The translations under genes were made by a program, and so were the position numbers. A model generated the notes under the pieces. It was not told where the DNA came from and did not search any database. It was given only the letters and a program-made list of their open reading frames with translations. Positions 44,590 to 52,789 of a DNA stretch of 55,848 nucleotides are shown here, one piece after another; the stretch's first letter is position 1, and each line of letters starts with the position of its first letter. Source of the stretch: Verrucomicrobiota bacterium (lineage in GTDB: Bacteria > Verrucomicrobiota > Verrucomicrobiia > Chthoniobacterales > JAFAMB01); contig JAFBAP010000094.1 in the NCBI GenBank assembly GCA_019247695.1, forward strand, positions 1-55,848, in the 5' to 3' direction.

Positions 44590-45483
44590 TCAGGGCCGTT
44601 GGGGTGAGGCGCTTGCCCACGAACCTTTGAACGGGGACGGCGGGCGGCGCGCCGAGGTAGAAAGGCCTTCGTCCTTGGAGGCCAGGATGCTGCGGATCAG
44701 GGACGTGGTGAGGACGACGGCACCGCCCAGCACAGACCAACCCGACGGACACTCATGCGCGGCGAGCATCACCCAGACGGGGTTCAAGATCGGCTCAACC
44801 ATGGTGATTAACGTGGCGTCGAGCGCCCTGACTTCCCGGATCGCACGCGAGTAGAGCACGTAGGGCACTCCAAGGGAGAGCCCGCCCAGCAACAGCAGCC
44901 ACAGCGCGTTGTGCCCCAGGTTGTGGGCTGGGAACATCCAGGGACTGGCGACGGCAAGGGTCAGCAGGTTGCCCAGTTGGGCCACGGCTTCGGGGCAAGC
45001 CGTGCGCGCCCGGCGCATCAGCATGATCAGCCACGCCGAGCAAAACCCGCTGCCCAGGCCCGCCAAAACGCCCCAGCGGCTTTGCAGGTCGAGTTCATTG
45101 CAAAAAAACAGGGCCACCCCGCCCAGTGCGAGGCCGATAAGCGCCCAGTCCCGTCGCCGGGTGCGCTCACCCAGCAGCCAGGGACCAATCAGCGCGATAT
45201 GGAGCGGGGCCGTGTAGTGGAGGAACACGGCGTTGGCCGCCGTGGTTAATTTTGTGGCGATCACGAACAGGAACATCACGGCCGCGTAGGCCAGGGCCCC
45301 GGGCACCGCACCCCAGGTGAGCTGGCGCAATGCCTGCGGCTTGGCCACGGCAAGGACGGCGAAGGCAATCAGGCCACGGGCGCCGGCGATGGCCACCGGG
45401 TTCCAATCGATGAATTTGACCCAGAGGCCGCCGAGCGACCAGAGGACCGCAGTCATGAGCAGCAATACCACGCCTTTTTTCAT
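44590..45483 (-). CDS. EamA-family (DMT) transporter
   Basis: Ten-helix inner-membrane transporter of the drug/metabolite superfamily, made of two EamA repeats of five helices. The first repeat begins [20 protein letters not shown] and ends [10 protein letters not shown]; the second begins [20 protein letters not shown] and ends [19 protein letters not shown], with the usual [13 protein letters not shown]. It has 297 residues from ATG 45483. A 30-residue polar C-terminus is extra. It lies 52 bp before ino1 on the same strand. Substrate unknown. Confidence 0.9.
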   Translation of the reverse strand: MKKGVVLLLMTAVLWSLGGLWVKFIDWNPVAIAGARGLIAFAVLAVAKPQALRQLTWGAVPGALAYAAVMFLFVIATKLTTAANAVFLHYTAPLHIALIGPWLLGERTRRRDWALIGLALGGVALFFCNELDLQSRWGVLAGLGSGFCSAWLIMLMRRARTACPEAVAQLGNLLTLAVASPWMFPAHNLGHNALWLLLLGGLSLGVPYVLYSRAIREVRALDATLITMVEPILNPVWVMLAAHECPSGWSVLGGAVVLTTSLIRSILASKDEGLSTSARRPPSPFKGSWASASPQRP

Positions 45484-45678
45484 AATTTTACCCAGGGAAT
45501 CGAGGTCGGTTTGCGGAGGATTCGTGCTTTGGAGCCTAAGCAGGCCGCAGGATCGGGAGCGGTTCTTGACGGATGGCCGGAAGGCTCAGGGGGCTGCCAA
45601 ACCAGAGGTAAGCGTTCGCATTCATGGCGGTTTACAAACCGCTTCAGCGCTAAAGGTTTCAGAAGGGCTGCATCGGAT

Positions 45679-45708
45679 TTGACTTTTTTTATCGCCCGAA
45701 AGTTTTAT
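45679..45708 (+). promoter_or_regulatory. Possible promoter of the sigma-factor gene
   Basis: TTGACT (45679-45684) and TTTTAT (45703-45708) are 18 bp apart, 35 bp before ATG 45744. The -35 is good and the -10 fair. The rest of 45484-45678 shows no gene or repeat. Confidence 0.4.
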
Positions 45709-45743
45709 AGAGGGTCTGGAGGAAGGAGTTTTGTATCGCCCGT

Positions 45744-46514
45744 ATGGACCCGAAGGACAGCCCCGAGGCGTACAGCCCGGCGGGCTTTGAGCCCACCCGC
45801 TGGACCGTGGTGCTCGATGCGGCCCAAAGCGCGGCCCCGGGCGGCCCGCAAGCGCTGGCCCGGCTGTGCGCGCGCTACTGGCGACCTTTGTACACCTTTG
45901 CCCGGGGGCAGGGCCACAGCCCCGAGGACGCCCAGGACTTGGTCCAGGGCTTCTTTGCCCACCTGATCGAGCACCGCGCCCTGCGCAGCGCCGACCGGGC
46001 CAAGGGCCGCTTTCGATCCTTTTTGCTGGCCTCTTTTCAGCATTTCATGGCCAACGAACGCCGCCGGGCCCGTACCGAGAAACGCGGCGGGCATGCCGAA
46101 GTGCTGCGCCTGGACTGGCAGGACGAGGAGGGACGCCTGGGCTTTGAACCCCAGGACCCCCTTACCCCGGAGGTCCTCTACGACGCGCGCTGGGCGTTGC
46201 TGGTCTTGCGGCGCGCTGCCCTCAAGCTCGAACAAGAACAGGCGGCGGCGGGCCGGGGCGAGGCCTTCGGAACCCTCAAAAGTTTTCTGGGGGACGAAGG
46301 CACCCGGGCCAACCTTTCGTATGAGGAGGCTGCCCGCAGGCTGCAGGTGGGGCTGCCTGCCTTGAAGACGCTCGTCCACCGGTTGCGCCGGCGGCATGCG
46401 GAGCTGGTGCGCGCCGAAGTGGAGGGCACGCTGGAGGACCCGGCGGAGGTCGACGCCGAGCTGCGGGCCTTGCGCGAGGCGCTTTTGGCGGCCCGGGGTC
46501 GCGTGGAAGCCTGA
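45744..46514 (+). CDS. ECF-type RNA polymerase sigma factor
   Basis: Sigma2 region: ARLCARYWRPLYTFARGQGHSPEDAQDLVQGFFAHLI (about 42-78), with the ECF DAxDLVQ core. Sigma4 is a diverged HTH (FLGDEGTRANLSYEEAARRLQVGLPALKTLVHRLRRRHAELVR). It has 256 residues, longer than the usual 170-200 because of an insert between regions 2 and 4 and a C-terminal tail. The sequence FxPTRWTVVLDAAQ at the start and FRSFLLASFQHFMANERRRA mark the group found beside Ser/Thr kinases in Planctomycetes and Verrucomicrobia. It lies 11 bp before the kinase gene. No anti-sigma factor is adjacent, so kinase-based control is likely for this class. Confidence 0.88.
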   Translation: MDPKDSPEAYSPAGFEPTRWTVVLDAAQSAAPGGPQALARLCARYWRPLYTFARGQGHSPEDAQDLVQGFFAHLIEHRALRSADRAKGRFRSFLLASFQHFMANERRRARTEKRGGHAEVLRLDWQDEEGRLGFEPQDPLTPEVLYDARWALLVLRRAALKLEQEQAAAGRGEAFGTLKSFLGDEGTRANLSYEEAARRLQVGLPALKTLVHRLRRRHAELVRAEVEGTLEDPAEVDAELRALREALLAARGRVEA

Positions 46515-46525
46515 CAAGGGGCGCT

Positions 46526-48085
46526 TTGGGGGAAACGGCGATTAACGCGGAGGCGGACCCCTTGCCCGAAGCCCCGTCGAGCCGGGCGGCTCAGGCCTGC
46601 TGCCCGTCCTGCGGCACGCCCTACCCGGCCGGGGCGAAGGGCCTGGGCTGCGCGGTCTGCTTATTGCAGGGGGCGCTAGGGGTTGAATCCGCAACCGAAG
46701 GCTGCCCGGGGGGTAACGGGCCTTGGCTGTCGGAAGAAGGCCGCTTTGGCCATTACGCACTGGTGCGGCGCGCGGACGGCGCCTTCGAGGAACTGGGCCG
46801 GGGCGCCATGGGCGTGACTTACCAAGCCATCGACACCGTCCTGGGTCATGCCGTGGCGCTCAAAGTACTCGAGGCGCCCCTGGCGGCCCGCACCGACGCA
46901 CGGGAGCGTTTCTTGCGCGAGGCCCGCGCCGCCGCGCACCTGCGCCACCCCCACGTCGCCTCGGTCCTTTATTACGGGGTGCGCAAAAGCGATGGCCAAT
47001 GCTTTTACGCCATGGAACTGGTCGAAGGCGAGACCCTGGAAGCCCGGCTGCGGCGCGAAGGGCCGCTGGACGCGCCCGAAGCGTTGGCAATCGTCACGCA
47101 GGTCGCCCGTGCGCTGGTCGCGGCCGAGGCCCAAGGGCTCGTGCACCGGGACTTGAAACCTTCCAACCTGATGCTGGTGAAGGGACCGGAATGGCTCGTG
47201 AAGGTCATCGATTTTGGCTTGGCTAAGGCAATGGTGGCCGGTCCGGAGGAGAGCGCCCTAACCTGCGGCGGTTTTGTGGGCACGCCCGCCTTCGCCAGCC
47301 CCGAGCAGTGCGCCGGGGGGCAGGTTGACGCCCGTTCGGACCTTTATGCGTTAGGCGTGACGCTCTGGCAAGCGCTCACCGGGCAGGTGCCTTTCCGCGG
47401 TTCTGCGGCCGAGGTCATTGGGATGCATCGGCGCGCGCCCTTGCCGCTGGAGCGCCTTCAAGGCGTGCCTCAACCGGTGGTGGTCTTGATCCGAAAATTA
47501 TTGGAGAAAAACCCGGCGCGGCGGTTGCAGACCCCGGCCCAGCTCCTGCAGGCGCTGGCAACGGTCACGGCCGCCGTTGAGGAGGACCGTACCCTCACCC
47601 AGCGCGGGTTACGCCCAGCGTCGGCGATCGGTGGAGGGGCTATCACCCGCAAGAAGCCGTCCATACGACGAGGGCCGAAGGAGATTTGCGTCGCCCGGCT
47701 GCCCGTGACCACGAGCCAAGTCTTCGGCCGGGAGGCGGACCTGGCGTTTCTGGATGCCGCCTGGGACGATTGGAAGGTCAACGTCGTTTCCGTGGTGGCC
47801 TGGGGCGGCGTGGGCAAGTCCGCACTGGTCAACCATTGGCTGCGGCGCTTGGCGGCCAAGGGTTACCGTTCGGCGGACGGGGTGTTCGGCTGGTCGTTTT
47901 ACCGGCAAGGCACTTCCGGGGAAGGGACCTCGGCCGATGAGTTCCTTGACGCAGCCTTGAGTTGGTTTGGCGACCCAGACCCTCGGCGGGGCTCAGGTTG
48001 GGAGAAAGGCGAACGGCTGGCGCGGCTCATCGCCCGGCGACGCACGTTATTGGTACTCGACGGTTTGGAGCCGCTGGAATTGTGA
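46526..48085 (+). CDS. Ser/Thr protein kinase fused to STAND-type NTPase, truncated after Walker B
   Basis: Domains in order: a zinc ribbon (Cys26, 29, 42, 45; CPSCGTPYPAG...GCAVCLL); a Hanks-type kinase with GRGAMGVTY (91-99), Lys113, HRDLKPSN (207-214), DFG (229-231) and the APE-equivalent ASPEQ; then an NTPase with VFGREADL, Walker A GGVGKSAL (427-434) and Walker B LLVLDG (508-513). It stops six residues later, at LEPLEL. Proteins of this type normally continue for hundreds of residues with the rest of the NTPase and WD40 or TPR repeats. The sequence after the stop is unrelated, so the gene appears cut by recombination near 48083. Start TTG 46526. Kinase activity could survive. Confidence 0.85.
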   Translation: MGETAINAEADPLPEAPSSRAAQACCPSCGTPYPAGAKGLGCAVCLLQGALGVESATEGCPGGNGPWLSEEGRFGHYALVRRADGAFEELGRGAMGVTYQAIDTVLGHAVALKVLEAPLAARTDARERFLREARAAAHLRHPHVASVLYYGVRKSDGQCFYAMELVEGETLEARLRREGPLDAPEALAIVTQVARALVAAEAQGLVHRDLKPSNLMLVKGPEWLVKVIDFGLAKAMVAGPEESALTCGGFVGTPAFASPEQCAGGQVDARSDLYALGVTLWQALTGQVPFRGSAAEVIGMHRRAPLPLERLQGVPQPVVVLIRKLLEKNPARRLQTPAQLLQALATVTAAVEEDRTLTQRGLRPASAIGGGAITRKKPSIRRGPKEICVARLPVTTSQVFGREADLAFLDAAWDDWKVNVVSVVAWGGVGKSALVNHWLRRLAAKGYRSADGVFGWSFYRQGTSGEGTSADEFLDAALSWFGDPDPRRGSGWEKGERLARLIARRRTLLVLDGLEPLEL

Positions 48086-48146
48086 TATGCTCCTGCGTTC
48101 CTAATGCGCGCTCGATCCCGAGCGCCAAACTACACCCCCGAACCAA

Positions 48147-48152
48147 AAGGAG
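48147..48152 (+). promoter_or_regulatory. Strong Shine-Dalgarno AAGGAG
   Basis: AAGGAG ends 4 nt before ATG 48157. It is exceptional in this window, where most genes have none, and supports a foreign origin for the lipocalin-like gene. Confidence 0.75.
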
Positions 48153-48156
48153 CACC

Positions 48157-48660
48157 ATGAATCGCATCATTTCGGCTGTTGTCACGGCGTCAGCGCTGAT
48201 TTTCGGAGTTTTTCTGCCCAGAGGCGAGGCGGTCGCGCAAACGGCCAAGGATCTTGTGGGGACGTGGACGCTCGTTTCCATCACGCGAGAGCAGGACGGC
48301 AAGAAGACCGATTTTTTTGGTCCCAATCCGCAAGGCCAGGCAATTTTCGAGCCAAATGGCCGCTTTTCCATAATGTTTATTCGTTCCGATGTTCCTAAAT
48401 TCGCGTCCAACAATCGCGAGGCAGGAACTCCAGAAGAAAACAAGGCAGCCACGCAGGGGAGCCTTGCCTACTTCGGCACGTACTCGGTAAGCGAGGCAGA
48501 TCATACACTCAACTCTCACCTTGAGGGCAGTACGTTCCCAAACTGGAGGGGAGCCGATCAGAAACGAGTTCTCAAAATTTCCGGGGACGAACTCACCTTG
48601 ATCAATCCTAGATCATCCGCGACTGGAAGCGCTACCTCGGTCTGGAAGCGCGCCAAATAG
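48157..48660 (+). CDS. Secreted lipocalin-like domain protein
   Basis: A signal peptide (residues 1-26, ending EAVAQ) precedes a small beta-barrel domain of the lipocalin-like type: DLVGTWTLVSITREQDGKK, then GQAIFEPNGRFSIMFIRSD, LAYFGTYSVSEADHTLNSHLE and RVLKISGDELTLINPRSS. This motif order is that of short proteins seen in many soil proteobacteria. It has 167 residues. Its base composition is less GC-rich than its neighbours, it has a clear SD, and it directly follows the broken kinase, all consistent with recent acquisition. Ligand unknown. Confidence 0.8.
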   Translation: MNRIISAVVTASALIFGVFLPRGEAVAQTAKDLVGTWTLVSITREQDGKKTDFFGPNPQGQAIFEPNGRFSIMFIRSDVPKFASNNREAGTPEENKAATQGSLAYFGTYSVSEADHTLNSHLEGSTFPNWRGADQKRVLKISGDELTLINPRSSATGSATSVWKRAK

Positions 48661-48671
48661 GCGAAGTATCT

Positions 48672-49229
48672 AGTGGGTCAGTTGTCGAAGTTGTTGGCAT
48701 TGATTGGTCCGCGGATTGCGCGACGGCGGTGAAACTGGCGCCCGCGCTGAGGGCCAAGCGCGCGCGAGCCCGGGCAACGTGGGCTGCGGGTTCCCCGGGC
48801 CCGCGCTAAGAAGCCCGTTAATTCTGCCTGGTCTTAGTTCGGTTACGGCGCGCGATGGTTGCTTGTGGGCCCGGCTTATGCCCGAGGCCCGTGAGCTTCC
48901 CGCTTATACCATTTCGACGGCCATGGAGGTAGGATCTTGTTTCCCAGGTGCCCGGCCCGCGTTACATCTAACAGACCGTATAAACGGCCCAGGCCCAAAG
49001 GGCTCGCCCCTCTAGGGCTCGATCGTGATTTGACGGTTACCCAGGGCAAACCCTGGGCTAAGTTCCTTTGGCCCTTCAGGCCATCAAACCGTCTGCGGGC
49101 CCGTTGGGCCTAAGACCGAGTCAACCAGCTACGGAGCATCCTGCGGTGCCGACGCCCTCTCCAGCCGGCATTCTACCGAGACAACTCTCTGAATGGTATT
49201 AATGGCCACAACTTTGACAAATGACCCAC
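48672..49229. mobile_element. Segment bounded by imperfect inverted repeats (possible MITE or IS remnant)
   Basis: AGTGGGTCAGTTGTCGAAG at 48672 and, reverse complemented, GGTGGGTCATTTGTCAAAG ending at 49229 extend as inverted repeats of about 34 bp with roughly 75% identity. The segment encodes no protein. No target duplication was recognised, so transposon origin is a guess. Confidence 0.35.
48890..49146. repeat. 180-bp element, copy A, carrying a nested insert
   Basis: Matches the reverse complement of 53170-53350 through TATACC, GGCC-GGAGGTA, AGACCGTATAAACG, AGGCCCAA-GGG, CCATCAAACCGTCT, CGTTGGGCCTAAGACCGA and CAACCAGC-ACGGAGCATCC. Between AGGCCCAAAGGG and CCATCAAACC copy A has about 80 extra bases with the CCCAGGGCAAACCCTGGG unit, which copy B lacks. 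Confidence 0.85.
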
Positions 49230-49270
49230 CAGGAGTGGGTAATGCGCCACGTTGTTTCAGGAACGTCTGG

Positions 49271-49480
49271 CTAACCCCATCGCCGGCGCAGCTTTTCAAA
49301 AAATTCCTCGCCGTCGATGGGTTTCACCCTGCCGCTTTTGAGGTCGTCGTAGCGGCTGTCGAACGTTCCGCGGATCTGACGCACGCCGTCAAAATAGTCC
49401 GCGACCACATCCTCAAGCAGGTCGTCGGTTCCGTGCTCGTATTCATCCTTATGAGCTGTCCGTGATCGCCGCCGGCCGGC
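49271..49480 (-). pseudogene. Fragment resembling a type II antitoxin
   Basis: On minus, the frame reads HKDEYEHGTDDLLEDVVADY, then DGVRQIRGTFDSRYDDLKSG and RVKPIDGEEFFEKLRRRWG before TAG at 49271. The end (DLKSGRVKPIDGEEFFEKLR) resembles the C-terminus of ParD-like or addiction-module antidotes. No ATG or good GTG exists upstream before a stop near 49550 and the upstream codons look unlike protein, so it is a fragment or a frameshifted gene. No toxin gene is beside it. Confidence 0.4.
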
Positions 49481-49568
49481 AATAACGCCGTCAACGCATC
49501 GCGCGCATCCAAACCGGCGACGTCCGCGTTTGACCTGTACGCCTGGTTCTCATACAACCCGCTAACCC

Positions 49569-50441
49569 ATGAAGATCTGGATCAACCGTGCCGGCCAAAA
49601 CCTTGGAACGTTTGCGTTAGAGGAAGTGCAGCGCGGCCTGGACCAGGGACAATTCGTGCCGACGGACCTGGGCTGGCATGAGGGCATGGAGACCTGGAAA
49701 CCGCTTGCGGAGTTTCCAGATCTGCGAATGCCGCCGTCTGAACCGCCGCCGCCACCCGTTGCCGTGCCGGCCGGCGTCCAACCGGTCCCGGCCGGCAGCG
49801 GGCCCCGGCCGGCTTGGGAACGACGGCATGAGGTCGGGGTGGTACGCGCCTATTTTCTTACCATCCGCGAGGTGCTGTTTGAGTCGGGCATCACCTTTGC
49901 GAATTTTAATCCGAACGCAAATCTCCTGGAGCCGACGTGGTTTTTTCTGATAACCATCGCGATCCAAGCGGTGTTCGCCTTCGGGTTTCAGTTGTTGACG
50001 CTACCGCACAACCGGGCGGCACTCGACGTGCAAAGGCAGCTGAACCTGAGTCTGCTCGGCTTCCTCCTGCTGTTGCCTTTGCTGCTGGTCTTCGGCGTCC
50101 TGGTTACGCTGGTCGCCAACTTTGTCCTGGCCGGGCTTTACCATGCGGTGCTTAAGCTGCTCGGAGGCACCAGCCTTACTTACCGGGCCACTTACCGGGT
50201 GGTGACCTATTCGCACGCAGCCCAGATTTTCGGGGTGGTGCCTTGCCTCGGACCGATCGTGGCGATCGTCATGTTCCTGGTGGCCGCGAGCACCGGATTG
50301 CAGCGGGTTCATCAAACCCAGTACTGGAAAGCCGTGGTGGCGCTGGTTGTGCCGTACCTGCTTTGTTTCGGGCTGTTGCTGCTGATCTTCTCCGTGGTCG
50401 TCTCGGTCCTGGCAAACGCAGGCCATCAGCCGAATCCGTGA
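49569..50441 (+). CDS. GYF_2-domain plus Yip1-like membrane protein
   Basis: The N-terminus (residues 1-55) is a GYF_2-type domain (MKIWINRAGQNLGTFALEEV, FVPTDLGWHEGMETWKPLAEFP), followed by a Pro-rich linker and about five membrane helices with the Yip1 layout: FLTIREVLFESGITFANF, FFLITIAIQAVFAFGFQ, LLPLLLVFGVLVTLVANFVLAG, FGVVPCLGPIVAIVMFLVAA, and VALVVPYLLCFGLLLLIF. This architecture is common in Verrucomicrobia and often precedes DUF2752 genes, as here. It has 290 residues from ATG 49569. Function unknown. Confidence 0.82.
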   Translation: MKIWINRAGQNLGTFALEEVQRGLDQGQFVPTDLGWHEGMETWKPLAEFPDLRMPPSEPPPPPVAVPAGVQPVPAGSGPRPAWERRHEVGVVRAYFLTIREVLFESGITFANFNPNANLLEPTWFFLITIAIQAVFAFGFQLLTLPHNRAALDVQRQLNLSLLGFLLLLPLLLVFGVLVTLVANFVLAGLYHAVLKLLGGTSLTYRATYRVVTYSHAAQIFGVVPCLGPIVAIVMFLVAASTGLQRVHQTQYWKAVVALVVPYLLCFGLLLLIFSVVVSVLANAGHQPNP

Positions 50442-50593
50442 AGCACGGGGCGCTCATACGGATTGCGAATCGAACGGACCGTTTACAGGTTGCCGGGGGA
50501 ACCGCTTTTTTGATGCGCATGGGGTTTCGTGGCCACACCAGGCGATCGCAGAGCTCCGCTTTTCAGCCGTGTGCGGCTGGACGGCGCCGCCCC

Positions 50594-51013
50594 ATGCGCC
50601 TGCTGCTGCGACCGTTGGCACCCGGCGAGTTCGACCTTGACGCAGCGCTGTTTGCCGGCTCCCTCAGCTTCGCCACCGCCGTCCTGGTCTGGCATGGAGC
50701 CGGGCTCCCTTGGCCCCGGTGCTGGTGCCGGACCTGGACCGGGCTGCCTTGCCCTTTCTGCGGCGCAACCCATGCCGGCCTGGTCTTGCTGCACGGTGAT
50801 GTCCTGGCTGCGATCCGGATCAACCCGCTGGTATCATTCGTCTACGCAGCCATCGGGCTTTATGACGTTTACGCCGCGTTGATCCTGGCAGCCGGTCACC
50901 GGCGGCTCCGACTGGATGGACTCAGCCAGCAGCGTGAAAAAGTCCTGCTGCTCGCCGGATTGCTCCTGGTGATGGTAAACTGGGCGTACCTGCTCCTCCG
51001 GGGCTGGCGTTGA
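50594..51013 (+). CDS. DUF2752 membrane protein
   Basis: About 139 residues with two or three membrane helices. The family motif is GLPCPFCGATHAGLVLLHGD, followed by the amphipathic stretch AAIRINPLVSFVYAAIGLYDVYAA and a final helix ending NWAYLLLRGWR. The start is probably ATG 50594; the frame is open further upstream but unlike the family. It follows the GYF/Yip1 gene. Its last 180 bp lie on the opposite strand of the metallo-hydrolase gene. Role unknown. Confidence 0.82.
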   Translation: MRLLLRPLAPGEFDLDAALFAGSLSFATAVLVWHGAGLPWPRCWCRTWTGLPCPFCGATHAGLVLLHGDVLAAIRINPLVSFVYAAIGLYDVYAALILAAGHRRLRLDGLSQQREKVLLLAGLLLVMVNWAYLLLRGWR

Positions 51014-51793
51014 GGCTATGGCCTGAACTTCAAACGTCGGGCTGACTTGCTCCTGGCTTGCGCAATACAGGTTCAGACAACCGAGGTCGGCCGCATGCAT
51101 GGCTGCCAAGGCCAGTTCCGGCCGGTTGCAGTCGCGGCTCAGATGGCCGAGAACCACCCGCTGGAGCCGGTCTCCGGCCAACGACGCCACCACCTTGGCT
51201 GCCGCGACGTTCGAGAGGTGGCCATGCCGGGAAAGGATCCGCTGTTTTACCGACCAGGGCCGTTTGGCGTCGGCTTGCAGCATCTGCTCGTCGTGGTTAG
51301 TTTCGATTACGAGAAGGTCTACCTTGCGCAACCGCTGCAAAGCGAGTTTCGGCGCGTACCCCAGGTCAGTAAGAAACCCGATCGAACCGGCCGGATGGCA
51401 TAAAACAAAGGCGACCGGGTCAACGGCGTCATGCGGCACATAAAACGATGAAATCTCGAGGTCGCAGATGCGTACCGGGCTGCCGGTCTCAAAAATGTTC
51501 CATGCTGCCTGCCTGGCCCATTCACCCTCGTGGAGGGCCTCGGCGGTGAGGCGATTGCAATAGATCGGGACCTTGTGCCGCCGCGAAAATACCTCGAGCC
51601 CGGTTACATGATCCCCGTGTTCGTGCGTGATGAAAACGGCGTCCAGACTTGACGGATCAACCCCGACGCGCTGAAGCCGTTGGCTGACTTGCCGGGCGCT
51701 GAACCCGCAGTCGATCAGGATCCGGCACTCATCCGTCGTGACCAGCGAACAGTTTCCACCACTGCCACTGCCGAGTACGGTTAAGCTGAGCAC
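50834..51793 (-). CDS. Metallo-beta-lactamase fold hydrolase, YycJ/WalJ-like
   Basis: Predicted metal-dependent nuclease or phosphodiesterase, a group with a proposed role in DNA and cell-wall homeostasis in Firmicutes. LTVLGSGSGGNCSLV opens the fold; the metal motif is HEHGDH with FITHEHGDHVTGLEVF; further ligands are in YVPHDAVDPVAF, FLTDLGYAP, ETNHDEQML and VLGHLSRDCNRPELA. GTG 51793 is set by the conserved start. The core ends about residue 260; the last 60 residues (after SPTFEVQ) are encoded opposite the DUF2752 gene and show no family similarity, so the true stop may have been lost. Confidence 0.88.
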   Translation of the reverse strand: MLSLTVLGSGSGGNCSLVTTDECRILIDCGFSARQVSQRLQRVGVDPSSLDAVFITHEHGDHVTGLEVFSRRHKVPIYCNRLTAEALHEGEWARQAAWNIFETGSPVRICDLEISSFYVPHDAVDPVAFVLCHPAGSIGFLTDLGYAPKLALQRLRKVDLLVIETNHDEQMLQADAKRPWSVKQRILSRHGHLSNVAAAKVVASLAGDRLQRVVLGHLSRDCNRPELALAAMHAADLGCLNLYCASQEQVSPTFEVQAIASTPAPEEQVRPVYHHQEQSGEQQDFFTLLAESIQSEPPVTGCQDQRGVNVIKPDGCVDE

Positions 51794-52037
51794 TTCCGTA
51801 GTTATACCCCGGCCGGCTTGTCTGCCAAGGTGGAACGTCGTCAATTCTGCAATCGTCCTGGAAGAAACGCCGTCTGCGGCGGCCACGGCCGGAAGACCGA
51901 AGCAAAGAGGGGCGATTCATAAGCTCCATACTATCAGAATCTTACAATATCCGTGACCACGGTTCCAAACCCGTCAACACCGGAAAAAAGCTTGCAGAAT
52001 GCCACCTGTATCCGGACAGTGCGGGTTTCTTCCAGGT

Positions 52038-52646
52038 ATGACCAGGTACGTTACTTACTTGATATTGGGACCGCCGGGCAGCGGCAAGGGCACGCAAGGT
52101 AGGGTACTCGGAACCGTACCGCGCTTTGTTCATTTTGCCTGCGGTGACGTTTTCCGGTCGCTCGATACGCGCACACCCATGGGCCAGCGATTCATCGAGT
52201 ATTCCAGTAAAGGCCTGCTGGTGCCGGACGATCTGACCGTCGAGTTATGGCGCCACTCCATCGAAGCGCAGGTGGTCACCGCCAAGTTTAAGCCGGACAT
52301 CGATGCCTTGGTGCTGGACGGCATCCCGCGAAACCCCAATCAGGCGCGCCTGATGGGAGAGATGATCGATGTCCGCCAGGTTTTCCACCTTTCCTGCCCG
52401 AATCGGGACGAATTGGTCAGGCGTTTGCGCAAGCGCGCGTTGAAAGATAATCGCTTGGATGACGCTAATGAAACCGTGATTCGCCAGCGTTTGGAGACCT
52501 ACGACCGCGAAACGAAACCGGTGCTCGACTATTACCGGGATATCGTGAAGCGGATCGATGCGCTCCAACCTCCCATCAAGGTCTTGCATGACATCATCGC
52601 GAGCATCTGGAAGGGCCGGAATGGTACGCTGACCTTCCACGACTGA
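52038..52646 (+). CDS. adk: Adenylate kinase family protein, short (no LID domain)
   Basis: Nucleoside monophosphate kinase of the AdK fold. P-loop GPPGSGKGTQ (11-20), the AMP-binding region with FACGDVFRSLDTRTPMGQ, LVLDGIPRNPNQARL (usual LLDGFPRT), and the lid-adjacent RLRKRALKDNRLDDANETVIRQRLETYDRETKPVLDYYR. The LID insert is replaced by a short loop. It has 202 residues. ATG 52038 fits the family; ATG 51999 would add 13. Not linked to secY as in many bacteria, so this may be a second, divergent kinase. Its stop TGA is the start of the TGAAATGCC repeat. Confidence 0.85.
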   Translation: MTRYVTYLILGPPGSGKGTQGRVLGTVPRFVHFACGDVFRSLDTRTPMGQRFIEYSSKGLLVPDDLTVELWRHSIEAQVVTAKFKPDIDALVLDGIPRNPNQARLMGEMIDVRQVFHLSCPNRDELVRRLRKRALKDNRLDDANETVIRQRLETYDRETKPVLDYYRDIVKRIDALQPPIKVLHDIIASIWKGRNGTLTFHD

Positions 52647-52788
52647 AATGCCGAAAAAATGCCACAAATGCCACGAGCGGAAAAATGCCACAAATGAGAG
52701 GAATCGGCGTCCAGGCCGGTGGAAGATGGCCCTGATCTCTCTTTGTTTGCGGCATTCGTGGCATTTTACGGCTTGTGGCATTTCAAAT
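52644..52788. repeat. Inverted ATGCCACAAATG cassette after adk
   Basis: Starts at the adk stop (TGAAATGCC) with AAAAAATGCCACAAATGCC, ACGAGCGGAAAAATGCCAC and AAATGAGAGG, and ends with GCGGCATTCGTGGCATTTTAC and TTGTGGCATTTC, the reverse of the same block. The spacer is unique. It reaches to within 2 bp of the next start codon. Confidence 0.85.
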
Positions 52789-52789
52789 T

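Larger units (their letters stand above)
48661..49568. other. Intergenic accessory region
   Basis: About 900 bp without an intact gene. It holds an inverted-repeat-bounded segment (48672-49229), a copy of the 180-bp element with a nested CCCAGGG unit (48890-49146), and an antitoxin-like relic (49271-49480, minus). Confidence 0.7.

Noticed and set aside
47962-48156. Longer start for the lipocalin-like gene
   Set aside because: The open frame upstream lies inside the kinase gene in another phase; the strong SD and the signal peptide fix ATG 48157.
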